Below, piece after piece: positions 1-10,012 of a DNA stretch of 64,000 bases. The notes beneath the pieces are model-generated. The model was not told where the DNA came from and ran no database searches. It saw only the letters and a program-made list of their open reading frames with translations. A program made the translations under genes and the position numbers. Each line of letters begins with the position of its first letter. The stretch's first letter is position 1. Source of the DNA: Norana najaformis (lineage: Eukaryota; Annelida; Clitellata; Crassiclitellata; Hormogastridae); contig OZ029921.1 of NCBI GenBank assembly GCA_964023275.1, forward strand, positions 27,759,230 to 27,823,229, given 5' to 3'.

Positions 1-525
1 CTCGGAAAGAAGGAGATAAAAATTTCCAGCTACTGTGGAGAAAAATGGACGCCATTCGATCCTGGAAGACTAAAGTGATAAAGAAAATTCTGAACATTTA
101 TTTAACAGAGCTCTAGGTTGCCTTGAAGTTCATGCGGCCAAAACCTATAAATACGAAGATGAACCGTTGACTCATTCTCTTAAAATGATCACGAACTGGA
201 GAATCAAAGACTCCCTTAAAGAAGTCTTAATTTCGAAACTTGCGTTCGTATTCATTTACTCCAAAGTTCTCCAAAGATCGACTCTCCAAAAAGATGTAGG
301 GGTGAGCGAGCACTAGATGGCGTGATATTCACTTATTCAATTACTAACCGGTCTCAGCATTGCTTAACTTCACTGCGTCATGCCATCTCACAATGTAGCC
401 AGGTAGGGTTGATTGATTCAAAAAACCCTCCCACCCCTAAACTCCATTTGCTCCTCGTCTCTCCTCTAGCATATCGTTTGAACCACGCCACCATCCCTGA
501 CATTCACGTTCACTGTTCCCATATA
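1..525. other. intergenic, no gene recognised
   Basis: No coding exon, RNA gene or repeat family was recognised. The sequence is of ordinary complexity up to the TA dinucleotide that flanks the MITE at 526. Confidence 0.5.
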
Positions 526-906
526 CACTGTGTCCGGAAAAATTCCAAGGCTCTAAAATATGAATGAAAAAAAACTATAGTAGATAATAATCAATTTAAA
601 AATTTAAAAACCTTTTTGATCCGTACATAATTACCAACAAAATTCTTTGTAATTTATTAACGGCCCCCGTTTAAAATTACGTCACAGTGACGTATTTGAA
701 TTTTATATTTTGTAAAGAAAGTTGCTAGAAAAATGGCGTTCCGCGAGGAAGACAAAATTGTTATAAAATTTTTTACGCCAAAACAACAATTATAGTGCAA
801 ATAATATTTCAGGATTAAACTGTTTTTGGAATTTTAAAAATCGATTAATGTTTACTAATTATTTTCATATTTACCGTAAAGCCTTGGAATTTTTCCGGAC
901 ACAGTG
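526..906 (+). mobile_element. Tc1/mariner-type MITE (381 bp) with transposase N-terminus remnant
   Basis: The two ends are perfect inverted repeats of about 27 bp beginning CACTGTGTCCGGAAAAAT. They are flanked on both sides by TA (524-525 and 907-908), the target duplication of Tc1/mariner elements. Inside, an ATG at 733 opens a 20-codon frame starting MAFREEDKIVIKF and ending at TAG 793-795. It resembles the first residues of mariner-like transposases, so the element looks like an internal deletion derivative of an autonomous mariner. It cannot encode a transposase. The perfect ends suggest a fairly recent insertion or a family kept mobile by a related transposase. Confidence 0.85.
733..795 (+). 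pseudogene. mariner transposase N-terminal fragment
   Basis: A 20-residue frame, MAFREEDKIVIKF..., lies inside the MITE and matches from memory the start of mariner-type transposases (a MAF-x2-EDK-x2-IK pattern). The helix-turn-helix and DDE/D core are absent. Confidence 0.6.
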
Positions 907-1778
907 TATACTGAGCCATGCTAGCCACTAGTGGCACGATGATAGCCCCCTCTGAGCCCAATAAACGTGGCTGTCTGGAATATATGTGATTTGAACGAAT
1001 GCCAAACGTCTCGAAATGCCCTTGAGACTCTTAACTATAGGCACTGTGCCTATGCTTGAATGCAGTCACGCGTGTACGGATTTCTCCAAAGCGTCTGAAA
1101 CAGGAGCTCGTTCTTATCGGCTGAACTCCACAGAAGGCACCGAATTCCGCATAAAAACCGAACTGTCGACGTCTGTCCGTAGGTACTACTGTGGACAGTT
1201 AGTGTTTCCTCGTTATCTAGCGCTAGCATTCAGAATGACACGTGTCTCTTGCAATGATAAGCGACCACTTCAATGGAACATTACGTTTCTGTGTAAAGCG
1301 TTATCTCGGTCAATATAAATTCTACTCCTTGACACCCGAATGCTCTGCTACGGATCGTGATCTCCCATGAAGCAGGTACCCGCTGCCGAGAGGCGCTGGA
1401 AAATCACACGGGGTGAGGTATGAACAGAGAAGAATCAACCAGCATGCAAAATATGCAGTTGCATGGGGGCCTCTGACAGAAGGTCCCCAACTGGAGTCAG
1501 AATTCCTTGCAGCGACAGACACTGGATAAAATTCATTATATTAGCTATGTCTAAAAAAGATTCATCAGTTTTCATTGTAAATAAGAATTTGCACCACGAT
1601 CTTCTTACAGAATTTAAAAGTCAATCATGTAAACCAACTGCTTCACATAGGCTTATTCTTCCTGTAGTAGAAAGTTTTACTTTCAGTTAAGACAAAGTAT
1701 TCTATGTTGACGTCACATTTATATTTTATCTGAATGCGCATAGTTTCGTTGATGTTTTAGTTTAAGGTAGAGAAATAA
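907..1778. other. intergenic, no gene recognised
   Basis: Unique sequence. Short open frames occur but none has a recognisable domain or convincing splice context. Confidence 0.45.
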
Positions 1779-2150
1779 CTAGAGGCAGAGACAGAGACAG
1801 AGGCAGAGGCAGAGATAGAGACAGAGACAGAGGCAGAGATAGAGACAGAGATAGAGGCAGAGGCAGAGATAGAGACAGAGATAGAGGCAGAGGCAGAGAT
1901 AGAGACAGAGATAGAGGCAGAGGCAGAGATAGAGACAGAGACAGAGACAGAGGCAGAGATAGAGACAGAGATAGAGACAGAGGCAGAGATAGAGACAGAG
2001 ACAGAGGCAGAGATAGAGACAGAGACAGAGGCAGAGATCGGGACAGAGACAGAGGCAGAGATAGAGACAGAGACAGAGACAGAGGCAGAGATAGAGACAG
2101 AGACAGAGGCAGAGATAGAGACAGAGGCAGAGGCAGAGATAGAGACAGAT
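1779..2150. repeat. GAGACA/GAGGCA/GAGATA hexamer satellite
   Basis: About 370 bp of imperfect 6-bp units (GAGACA, GAGGCA, GAGATA) in higher-order runs. The strand is almost pure purine plus C. The open Leu/Cys frame on the opposite strand is a by-product of the repeat. Confidence 0.95.
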
Positions 2151-2611
2151 AATCATGATAAAGACAGGTCTACCGTATGTCATAGAAATTTGCATTAAGA
2201 GTTTTTGTGGTGTGACTGTTTTTATATTGTATTTTTGCATAAAACAATTTCCTAAAGTGACATGAGTAGTCCGTGGCGTAATTGCCTCATCGGATTTGTG
2301 CAGACTCGACGGACTACAACAGGTTTACCTCTCCTGATCGCTAACTCTGGATGCTATGCCTATGAATAACAAGTATCATGCAATGAAAAATATTTGTCAC
2401 ACTGATCTGTTAGCTGTATATGTTACAAGAAGCAGCGCCATCATTTAACGTCTCAAGACGTTCCTATTTAGAGATCGTTAGAAAGCCGTGCTGCAGCGCC
2501 TTTGTGAGTTACTTAAAAGGCGCTTTATAAATTTAGTGATACATATATACATACATACATACCCCAATGTGCTCAATTTTATACTGAATGCGTTATTTTG
2601 TTTTCCGGGAC

Positions 2612-2875
2612 TTCGTAATCGTAATCCCGAGATTTCTACAGCGCCCAGCGAAAGCCACGTCACAGGCACCAGCTTATTCACAGGCGCTCAGTCAAAACAA
2701 AATCGATCGGCAAAAGTGTTCAGTTTCAAGTCAAGATCCAAGAGTCAGGCAGCTACGGTGGGTGATGCTTGGGATTGGAGCGGAAAGAGGGATAAAAGGA
2801 AGAAGGGGAGTAAGGATAGGATCTGTGAAAGAGGAATGTTTTCGGAGGAGACCCAGCTACAAGAGCTTACGACGC
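2612..2875 (-). mobile_element. LINE-A 3' end (CR1/L2-like), 5'-truncated
   Basis: In sense (minus) orientation it ends with GCGCTGTAGAAATC-like sequence and an ATTACG tail. It shares the whole 3' region, including the AATCGATTTTGTTTTGACTG-like block, with the fuller copy at 57843-58210. Confidence 0.8.
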
Positions 2876-3439
2876 TCCAAAGAACCTCAAGCCGTTAGGG
2901 GTTTCGCTCCTTCTGCAGTCACTGTCCCAAACCCCCTCAATTTTCATCCAATCTCTATGGCTCTGGCTAAAAATGTCACATACGCCACTGTGCATAGTCT
3001 GTCCTAGATGTATTTGTCAGTATAGCAATACAACTGAAACAAATTTAGACAGTCCCAAATTGCACAACATTAAAGTTATCTGTTGTTTAAAGAGGGCCAC
3101 TGAACAGCGCAGACCAGAACAAATACCACACTTTGATTTTAGCATGTCTTTATGAAATCCGATGCACAATAAAACAAGGGTCCCGTGTCTAGTTTGCATA
3201 GGACTCTCCGACTGGATAATTCGGCTCTGGATGTGATCGACAATAACAACAATAACAACAGTGTTACCTAGAACTAAAACTGCTGCTCGGTGGTCAAATT
3301 CATACAACAGTTAACCTCTGACTGTTAGCGGTAAACTTCAGCAAGCATGCACGTAAGAGGAATAGCTTCAACACTGATCGTAAGCCTTGATTTAGCACTC
3401 ATGCTAACCGTAGCTCTAACCCTTAGGTCTACCTAGACT

Positions 3440-3965
3440 AAGCATAACCGTAGCTGTGAAATCTTGTCCCTATATTCCTTATCTTAAACGATATGATACC
3501 AACCTCGAAAGCTTCATTATGGCCACTGATTCTGATACCACCCTCAAAACTCTGTCAAGGTCCATGCCTCTGATCTATCCAACGCCACAACCCTTTCACG
3601 AACGGTGCCCTTGCCTTATCCAACCCCTTAAATCTACCACTACTCTTGCTCTTATTCTATCCAACCCCTTAATCCTGTTGCCTTTACCATCGTCCTATCC
3701 AACCCCTTAAGTCTACCATTATCTCTTGCACTCAAACTTTTATCTGGTCCCCACATCCAACCCTCAAACCTGTCATTTCCTATTACCATCACCCTGTCCA
3801 ATCCCACAAGGCTACAACCCTATCATTAGCCTTACCTGGCCCTTAAATACTTGCTCTTGCCTCGCTCTATCCAACACCCTATCACTAGCCCTTGTCCTTC
3901 CTTTTTTCTCCAGCCCCTCAAGCCTATGACTATCTGTTGGTCTAGCCCTTGCCTTATCCAGTAGC
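3440..3965. repeat. pyrimidine-rich degenerate tandem repeat
   Basis: A C/T-rich stretch in which TCCAACCCCTTAA and CTTATCCAA recur irregularly. It looks like an old, decayed minisatellite. No coding potential was recognised. Confidence 0.55.
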
Positions 3966-4126
3966 CTACACCCACCCCCTGTTCTATTACTCAACCCTAA
4001 GCGCACGTTCTTCGTACTCCTCTCGATGCAATCGTCTCCTTTCGATGCTCGAGGTCAAAACAAACGCGGCAGACGTTCGTCATTCTGCTCTTTGTCTGTT
4101 GCGATATCAGGCGCTTCAAGTGAGCC

Positions 4127-4522
4127 ATGAATTGCCACTTCGACTGCGAGCAGCCTCCCGTTGCTTTTCCAAACTCCGATAAGACCATGGACCGAGGCAC
4201 CTATGGGTTCGGCGGGCAGGAGGCGCCCATGAATGCACGCGTGGCATCAGGTCGGTCTCGTTCCTCGTACTTCCGGCCTCCTCCATTTGATCTCTGCTCC
4301 CGCTTCTGCATGAAGATAGGGAGCCGTCCGGCGCTGAGTTATGGCAGACGACCGCAGGCTGTGAGGCGCTATATCAGTTCGGCGCGACGCAGTTTTCAGA
4401 AGCCAGTGTATGGCCTATCATTCTGTAGAAGGTTTGATAAAGTCTGTGCACGTATACTTGTGATGTTGGACGGCTTTTTCTGTAAGGGCTTCGGAGATAG
4501 AAAGAGGCTGTGCCGGGGTTAG
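4127..4522 (+). CDS. possible 5' coding exon of an unknown gene
   Basis: A 131-codon frame lies in a balanced-composition, CpG-containing patch (about 4000-4600) that stands out from the AT-rich, low-complexity surroundings. A second in-frame ATG near 4187 begins MDRGTYGFGGQEAP. A GTGAGG sequence after the codons for ...GRRPQA could be a splice donor. No domain is recognised. The patch could equally be a non-coding first exon or CpG-rich promoter, so the call rests only on composition and open frame. Confidence 0.2.
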   Translation: MNCHFDCEQPPVAFPNSDKTMDRGTYGFGGQEAPMNARVASGRSRSSYFRPPPFDLCSRFCMKIGSRPALSYGRRPQAVRRYISSARRSFQKPVYGLSFCRRFDKVCARILVMLDGFFCKGFGDRKRLCRG

Positions 4523-5099
4523 GGAAAAACAAGCGGAGGAGGCTTCGTCGAGTTAGGACACGTGTATCTTGTAATTAGAGCCCGCGGCATGAGTAAGCCT
4601 TAAAAAGGACTTTCCATAAGACTGGTCGTGTGCCGGGCAATCAAGAGACTCTTAAGACGAAGAAAGAAGTGACTGTGTTTAGACAGAAAGGAACTGGAAA
4701 TATATATATTACAGACGCTCTCACTCACTCGATGCTTCGGTTAATGGGTTTAATTGCAAAGCAAGAGGTTGGTGCGATTCCGAGAGGCTTGTGGAGACAA
4801 GAGGCGGAGGAGTATTTGAAAAGCTCCGGGTGTTGAATGTTTCTGTCAGATAGACTGTAAGAAAGAGGTGGGTTGTTGGGGGTTTTGCTTAGCTTACGTA
4901 TCTTCCAGAATACCACATGGTTGGACATTAACATGTTTTACATTTTTGTAAGGAAGTTTGAAAGAAAAATGGACCCATGTTGGTGTGTGACTTTTGCAAT
5001 GCAACAGGTGCACATATTTCTATGGAAATTTGGATACAAAGAAACCAACTAACAACCACCTCCCACTAGATATAATAAATAATTGACTAGGTATCTTTT

Positions 5100-5282
5100 A
5101 AAGAGGGTATCGTTACGATTTGGTCGACAGTTTTAACGAGATGAAAGTTGTGGAAACCTGTCGGGGTTAGACCTGCGGTCCGTACACCGGAGCCTTAAAT
5201 GGCGTGGCACCCATTCAAACGGGCAGCGGTGGTTAGGATCTCACCCGGTAAATTCATTGGAAAATGAGCAGGGTCGAGGCCA
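5100..5282 (+). mobile_element. SINE-D copy, 3' part
   Basis: From about 5165 it matches copies at 15180-15300 (+) and 56750-56870 (-), with shared blocks such as TTAAATGGCGTGG, CCATTCAAACGGGCAGCGG and AAAATGAG-AGGGTCGA. The tRNA-like head seen in the 57083 copy is not clear here. Confidence 0.7.
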
Positions 5283-5443
5283 GTTCTGTCATAAGGGCGC
5301 TGTAGAAAACCGTGTACATTTAAAGTTAAACACTAGCATTGGATCATACTGATCACAATGGCAGCCAAAGGGAACTGAATCTATTTGAAAATTGAAATAG
5401 AATCCGATTGAACGCCAACCAGTTCGAAGTCCATACACCCCTT

Positions 5444-5735
5444 CCATTGTCTGTCTGTCTGTCTGTCTGTCGGCCTGTCTGTCTGTCTGTCGGTCTGTAT
5501 GTCTGTCTGCCTGTCTGTTTGTCTGTCGGCCTGTCTGTCTGTCGGCCTGTCTGTCTGTCTGCCTGTCTGTCTGTCTGCCTGTCTGTCTGTCTGTCTGCCT
5601 GTCTGTTTGTCTGTCTGTCTGCCTGTCTGTCTGTCTGCCTGTCTGTCGGCCTGTCTGTCTGTCTGTTTGTTTGCCTGTCTATATGTATGCATGTGCTATG
5701 TATGTATGTATGTGTATGAATGTACGTATGTAGCT
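5444..5735. repeat. (CTGT)n microsatellite with CTGC/CGGC variants, grading into (TGTA)n
   Basis: About 250 bp of tetranucleotide CTGT with interspersed CTGCCTGT and CGGCCTGT, then TATG/TGTA units. The long Cys/Leu/Ser and Gln/Thr/Asp frames across it are repeat artefacts. Confidence 0.95.
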
Positions 5736-6064
5736 ATGTATGCATGTATCATACAGGTACACAGCTCTCACAGCTCTTTACAGTTCTAAAAAGGTCAGTT
5801 CTAAAATAAAACGAGAATGCTTCACGAGCATGGAATCCTTGCTAGTTGTTGTCGTAACAGTTTTAGGCAGATTGAAGATTAACCAAAGACAAATCGGCTT
5901 CTCGTGATAATCAATTAAATTAAGTTGAACGAACTTCTGTCGTTTTCGCTTGGATTTTCTTTGTCAGTAGCATTTTCTTCGCCTCTTCGATATCTGCTTT
6001 GGTTCTTCTCGTTGCCATTTCTCTTTTCCATTTCCTTCTTCTTCTGTTTTATTTTATTATCGTA

Positions 6065-6066
6065 GA
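6065..6066 (+). promoter_or_regulatory. putative splice acceptor of a 5'-UTR intron
   Basis: A long pyrimidine run (about 6010-6060) ends in ATCGTAG. This is a classical acceptor about 130 bp before the start codon and fits a coding region confined to one exon. Confidence 0.4.
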
Positions 6067-6195
6067 CGTATTGCGTCTATTGCAGTTGCCTTCTTGTTTC
6101 CAACCAGACAAATTGAATTCGACCGCCGACAGACCAGCAGCAGGTAGTTGGCGATTCGACACACAGTTCTCTGCATCCGGACTCACGGAGCAATA

Positions 6196-7563
6196 ATGTT
6201 CGCAAGGGCCAGCATCGCATCCGGTCTCCTCCGTCGCCAGAGCGCTCGCTACTCGCTCGCCTCTGGATTCCTTGGAGTGCGCCCGAAGAAGAAGAAGCGC
6301 AAGTTCACCTGCTACGTGCCGTTCATGTGGCAGGCGATGGCGCTGGCCCTCGCAGGGACCCTCCTGATCGCCGGAGGCATCGTCATGTGCACATTCGGCT
6401 ACTTCGCCGACAATGCCGTCATTCCAACACCGCCCTCTGTCCCAGAGGGATCGACAGCCGAAGAGGGGATCGTGACCGCGGGTACCCTGACGACGGCGGG
6501 GACGGCGGCGCAGTACCCGTACTACAGCTACTGCCTGAGGTACCTGATCTACGTCGGGCCAGTCCTGATGGGTTCCGGGTGCTTCCTGGTTGTTGTCGCA
6601 AGCGTTGTCGTCTGCGAAACCAGGGATAAGATCCTTGATATCCTCGAGCGCCAGAAACTGAGTCCAGTCAGCGTCTCTCGAATTTCAAAACCGAAGCCCG
6701 ACTTCTTCCGGCTCGTCGTCAGCATCGGACTTCCGGCCTCTCGTCGATCGAGGGCATTTTCCTTGACCACAGACGACGACCCCCGCGCCCCTTCCGCAGC
6801 AGACGACACGACGGTCACCGTCGGTCAGACGAATGACGTCAGTAGTGACGAGAGCGGCGACGGAGAGAGCAGACGACAGCCGCGGGCGACAAAGGAAGCG
6901 GAAACGGAAATGACGACGCCCAAGGTCACGCCGAAGGACGCTCGTAAGCAGTACTTGCTGTGTCCACCGTCGCCTCTGATCGATCCAAAACCTCGGTCTG
7001 CGTCGCTCGTCGAGCCAGCGACGCTTCCAAACGAATTCGTGGACATTCGAAATGCCGCCAAGCGACTCTCGGTCGATGCCAATGCAGCGAAGGCCGCCGA
7101 CAACACAAGGACGCTGATTCCCCGCGATAGACTGGTTCCAGTCGATCCAAACAACCGACTGGTGCGCAGCGACAGACTGTTTCCAAGCGACAGACTTCCG
7201 CCAAACGATAGAATGGTTCCACAAGAAAGACTGCGGCGCAGCGGAATACTGCTTCCTTACGACAGACTGGTTCCCCACAACAGACTGGCACAAAGCGACA
7301 GACTGTTTCCCTTGGGATTCGATCCATCAAAGCGACGACTGACCGACGCGTCTGTCAAACGCGTCCGGCTGAAACTGGACGACGACGAAAAGACACTGAA
7401 ACAAGAACGTGATCCGATGAACAAAGAAGAAGAACAAGAACGACTGGCGGAAGAGGAACAATTGCTTGGGAGAATCCATGATGCGTGTCGGAGGGGTAGC
7501 AAGGACGAACAAATCAGCCGCGGAAATAGCAGCGGATACACGAACGAAGCTGAGTCGAACTGA
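6196..7563 (+). CDS. TMEM200-family two-pass membrane protein
   Basis: This is a complete 455-codon frame. The first ATG (6196) follows an in-frame TAG at 6145-6147, and the stop is at 7561-7563. Residues 31-36 are a KKKKRK basic cluster. A first membrane segment spans about 47-70 (AMALALAGTLLIAGGIVMCT) and a second about 116-140. The second carries the diagnostic IYVGPVLMGSGCFLVVVAS and is followed by CETRDKIL, very like the IYVGP-MG-G-F...ENRDK block of TMEM200A/B/C. An uncoded-intron layout agrees with vertebrate TMEM200 genes, whose coding sequence is in one exon. The loop between the segments is Thr/Gly-rich. After about residue 170 the tail is long and probably cytosolic and disordered. 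Residues about 300-375 hold degenerate DRLxP-type repeats, followed by an acidic, Glu-rich segment. The biochemical function of TMEM200 proteins is not established. Confidence 0.85.
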   Translation: MFARASIASGLLRRQSARYSLASGFLGVRPKKKKRKFTCYVPFMWQAMALALAGTLLIAGGIVMCTFGYFADNAVIPTPPSVPEGSTAEEGIVTAGTLTTAGTAAQYPYYSYCLRYLIYVGPVLMGSGCFLVVVASVVVCETRDKILDILERQKLSPVSVSRISKPKPDFFRLVVSIGLPASRRSRAFSLTTDDDPRAPSAADDTTVTVGQTNDVSSDESGDGESRRQPRATKEAETEMTTPKVTPKDARKQYLLCPPSPLIDPKPRSASLVEPATLPNEFVDIRNAAKRLSVDANAAKAADNTRTLIPRDRLVPVDPNNRLVRSDRLFPSDRLPPNDRMVPQERLRRSGILLPYDRLVPHNRLAQSDRLFPLGFDPSKRRLTDASVKRVRLKLDDDEKTLKQERDPMNKEEEQERLAEEEQLLGRIHDACRRGSKDEQISRGNSSGYTNEAESN

Positions 7564-8190
7564 ATGAATTGCTTTTCAGTCTGAATCGTTGCCACTGCTG
7601 TACCATTTGATGCAAAGACTCGTCAAGAATTCTGCTTCAATGTGTTGCAATCCAAATGTTGTCGAATGCGTCAAATTGGTTTCTTGCTCGATTACACGAA
7701 ATGTTACTGTTATCCATTGCGGCACTCAATTTTTATGTAATTGTCATTGTAATGAAATTTATATAGCACCGTAAGTAACGAGCTATTTCTATGGTGCTTA
7801 GCAGTTTCAGTTGTCAGCGCCAGTGTGTTTTAATGAAATGTGAATGTAAAGCGATGCGAAGTCCTGTAATGCTTTGCAAAGCTACATAATGTAGCGGGAT
7901 GTAACTTATTTGTATGTGATGACTTGTAAGGTATACTGAAGACCATGTATTTAACATTTAAACTGAGAGTTTGAAAATTTCCTCAAAAGGTTATGTGTAA
8001 AGACCCATAAATTTGCCTGTTTTAACAAATCCATGGAAATTTCCAGTTGTATCAATGCCACACGAAATTAGTGACACATTCAGCCCTCTGGGAAGTTTTC
8101 CAAAAAGGTGCTATATAAATTTTCAGATACATACTGACATATTCAATTTGTCTGTTTGGAAAAAATAAGGCAACTTATAGACGCAGTACG
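7564..8190. other. 3' flank of the TMEM200-like gene
   Basis: AT-rich, unique sequence, probably 3' UTR and intergenic. A short L2-tail-like ATATAGCACCG lies near 7760. No other gene seen. Confidence 0.4.
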
Positions 8191-8191
8191 T

Positions 8192-8602
8192 CTACATACA
8201 TACATACATACATAAATACATACATACATACATACATATATACACATACATCTCTACATACATATACATACATACATACACTCCTACCCCACCCAACCCA
8301 TCCTCCTCTGCTCCACCCAGCCCACATACATACATACATAAATACATACATACATACATACATATACATACATCTCTACATACGTATATATGCATACATA
8401 CATATATATATACATACATACATACATATGTACATATACATACATACATACACACAAATACATACATACATACATACATACATAAATACATACATACATA
8501 CATATATACATATACATACATCTCTACATACGTATATATGCATACATACATATATATACATACATACATATACATACATACATGCATGCATACATACATA
8601 CA
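8192..8602. repeat. (TACA)n / (CATA)n microsatellite array
   Basis: About 410 bp of TACA units with TATATA interruptions, split by a 45-bp insertion of another satellite at 8281-8327. Internal blocks (ATACATCTCTACATACGTAT) recur, so the array has duplicated in larger units. Confidence 0.95.
8281..8327 (+). repeat. single unit of the 9.5-kb minisatellite inside (TACA)n
   Basis: The segment from CTCCTACCCCACCCAACCC to CCACCCAGCCCA is one near-exact 48-bp unit of the array at 9470-9966, placed 1.1 kb away within an unrelated microsatellite. Confidence 0.9.
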
Positions 8603-8929
8603 TGATGAAACGAAGAAAGTCGAATGTCTGTAGGATTCAACGTTACTGTTGAAGGAAAATTCCCTTAGCTCTGTCCACGCGTAAAGATAGAATGAATGAC
8701 TGGTGACCGGAGCAAAAGAAGATTTGAAGAGACGCGAAGGAAGGTTACCGATGGGAGGAGAATCAGCCGCACAAACAAAGACATAACGAAACACAGATTA
8801 GCAATAAGGAGCTCTTTGCAGTTGAGAAGAAATCAAACATACAGACAATGCAACGCCGCTTAATAAATGGTATTAATAACTGATGGTGCTGTAGCTGTTG
8901 TTATTCGTGATTGACGACACCGACTATGA

Positions 8930-9115
8930 TGACGACGACGATAATGATGATGATGATGATAAATACGATGGTGGTGGGGTGATGTTACTGCTTCAGTTGT
9001 TGGTGCTGCTGATAATGACGTTATGTTGGTGATGATGATGGTGGTGGTAACGGTGATGTTGCTGGTGGTGCCGACGACGATGATGACAATGATGATGACG
9101 ACAAGGATGAGTATG
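8930..9115. repeat. degenerate GAT/GGT trinucleotide repeat
   Basis: Imperfect GATGATGAT, GACGAC and GGTGGT runs. The Ile/Thr/His-rich frame across the opposite strand is a repeat artefact. Confidence 0.75.
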
Positions 9116-9352
9116 AACGACGACAACTAAGAGACTGAAACTAGCGCTTTATAAACGTCATCAACACGAAACAATAAAATTCCCGCAGTCATTCTTTTTC
9201 TTTCCATCCAAGACCGGTTCGTGCCCTCGCATCAGCAGCCTTAATTTGTCGTATCTCTTGTAAAGGCCCCTTCTTCAGTCTCTCAAATTCGTACAGAATC
9301 CTCCAGATATTCATTCACTTCCTCCTGTTTTGTTTCCATTCTCTCTGCTTTA

Positions 9353-9428
9353 TGCCTACGATTCCTCGCTCAATCGATGGACACATGGCGCGTTAACAAA
9401 TGCATTACTTACGTACTTACTTATTGCC
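9353..9428 (+). repeat. dispersed repeat, copy of 55325-55400
   Basis: GATTCCTCGCTCAATCGATG through GCGTTAACAAATGCATT and a CTTA-type tail matches the reverse complement of 55325-55400 with few mismatches. The terminal (CTTA)n suggests a retroposon 3' end. Confidence 0.7.
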
Positions 9429-9465
9429 ATTCCTCTGTTGTAGTCTCCTTCCGTCTCCAGTTCTC

Positions 9466-9970
9466 CACTTCTTCTCCACCCAACCCATCCTCCTCTGCTC
9501 CACCCAGCCCATCCTCTCCTACCCCACCCACCCCATCCTCCTCTGCTCCACCCAGCCTATCCTCTCCTACCCCACCCAACCCATCCTCCTCTGCTCCACC
9601 CAGCCCATCCTCTCCTACCCCACCCAACCCATCCTCCTCTGCTCCACCCAGCCCATCCTCTCCTACCCCACCCAACCCATCCTCCTCTGCTCCACCCAGC
9701 CCATCATCTCCTACCCCACCCAACCCATCCTCCTCTGCTCCACCCAGCCCATCATCTCCTACCCCAGCCAACCCATCCTCCTCTGCTCCACCTAGCCCAT
9801 CCTCTCCTACACCACCCAACCTATCCTCCTCTGCTCCACCCAGCCCATCCTCTCCTACCCCACCCAACCCATCCTCCTCTGCTCCACCCAGCCCATCCTC
9901 TCCTACCCCATCCAACCCATCCTCCTCTGCTCCACCCAGCCCATCCTCTCCTACCCCACCCAACCCAACA
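9466..9970. repeat. 48-bp minisatellite, about 10 units
   Basis: The unit reads CCTCCTCTGCTCCACCCAGC followed by CCATCCTCTCCTACCCCACC and CAACCCAT, repeated with scattered substitutions. 48 is a multiple of 3, so Ser/Pro/Ala and Gly/Glu frames stay open on both strands. There is no reason to think they are translated. Confidence 0.97.
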
Positions 9971-9972
9971 GC

Positions 9973-9999
9973 TGGGCACAACATTAAGCAGATTGGCCA
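9973..9999. repeat. direct repeat, left copy, flanking the G-poor block
   Basis: GGGCACAACATTAAGCAGAT plus TGGCC is repeated exactly at 12231-12256. The two copies bracket about 2.2 kb. Confidence 0.85.
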
Positions 10000-10012
10000 A
10001 CCTATAAAGTAG

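Noticed and set aside
1779-2240. Cys/Leu/Tyr-rich minus-strand frame
   Set aside because: Hexamer repeat artefact with no signal of real protein at either end.
6148-6195. Upstream extension of the TMEM200-like frame
   Set aside because: The extra 16 codons start from TTG, not ATG; the first ATG is at 6196.
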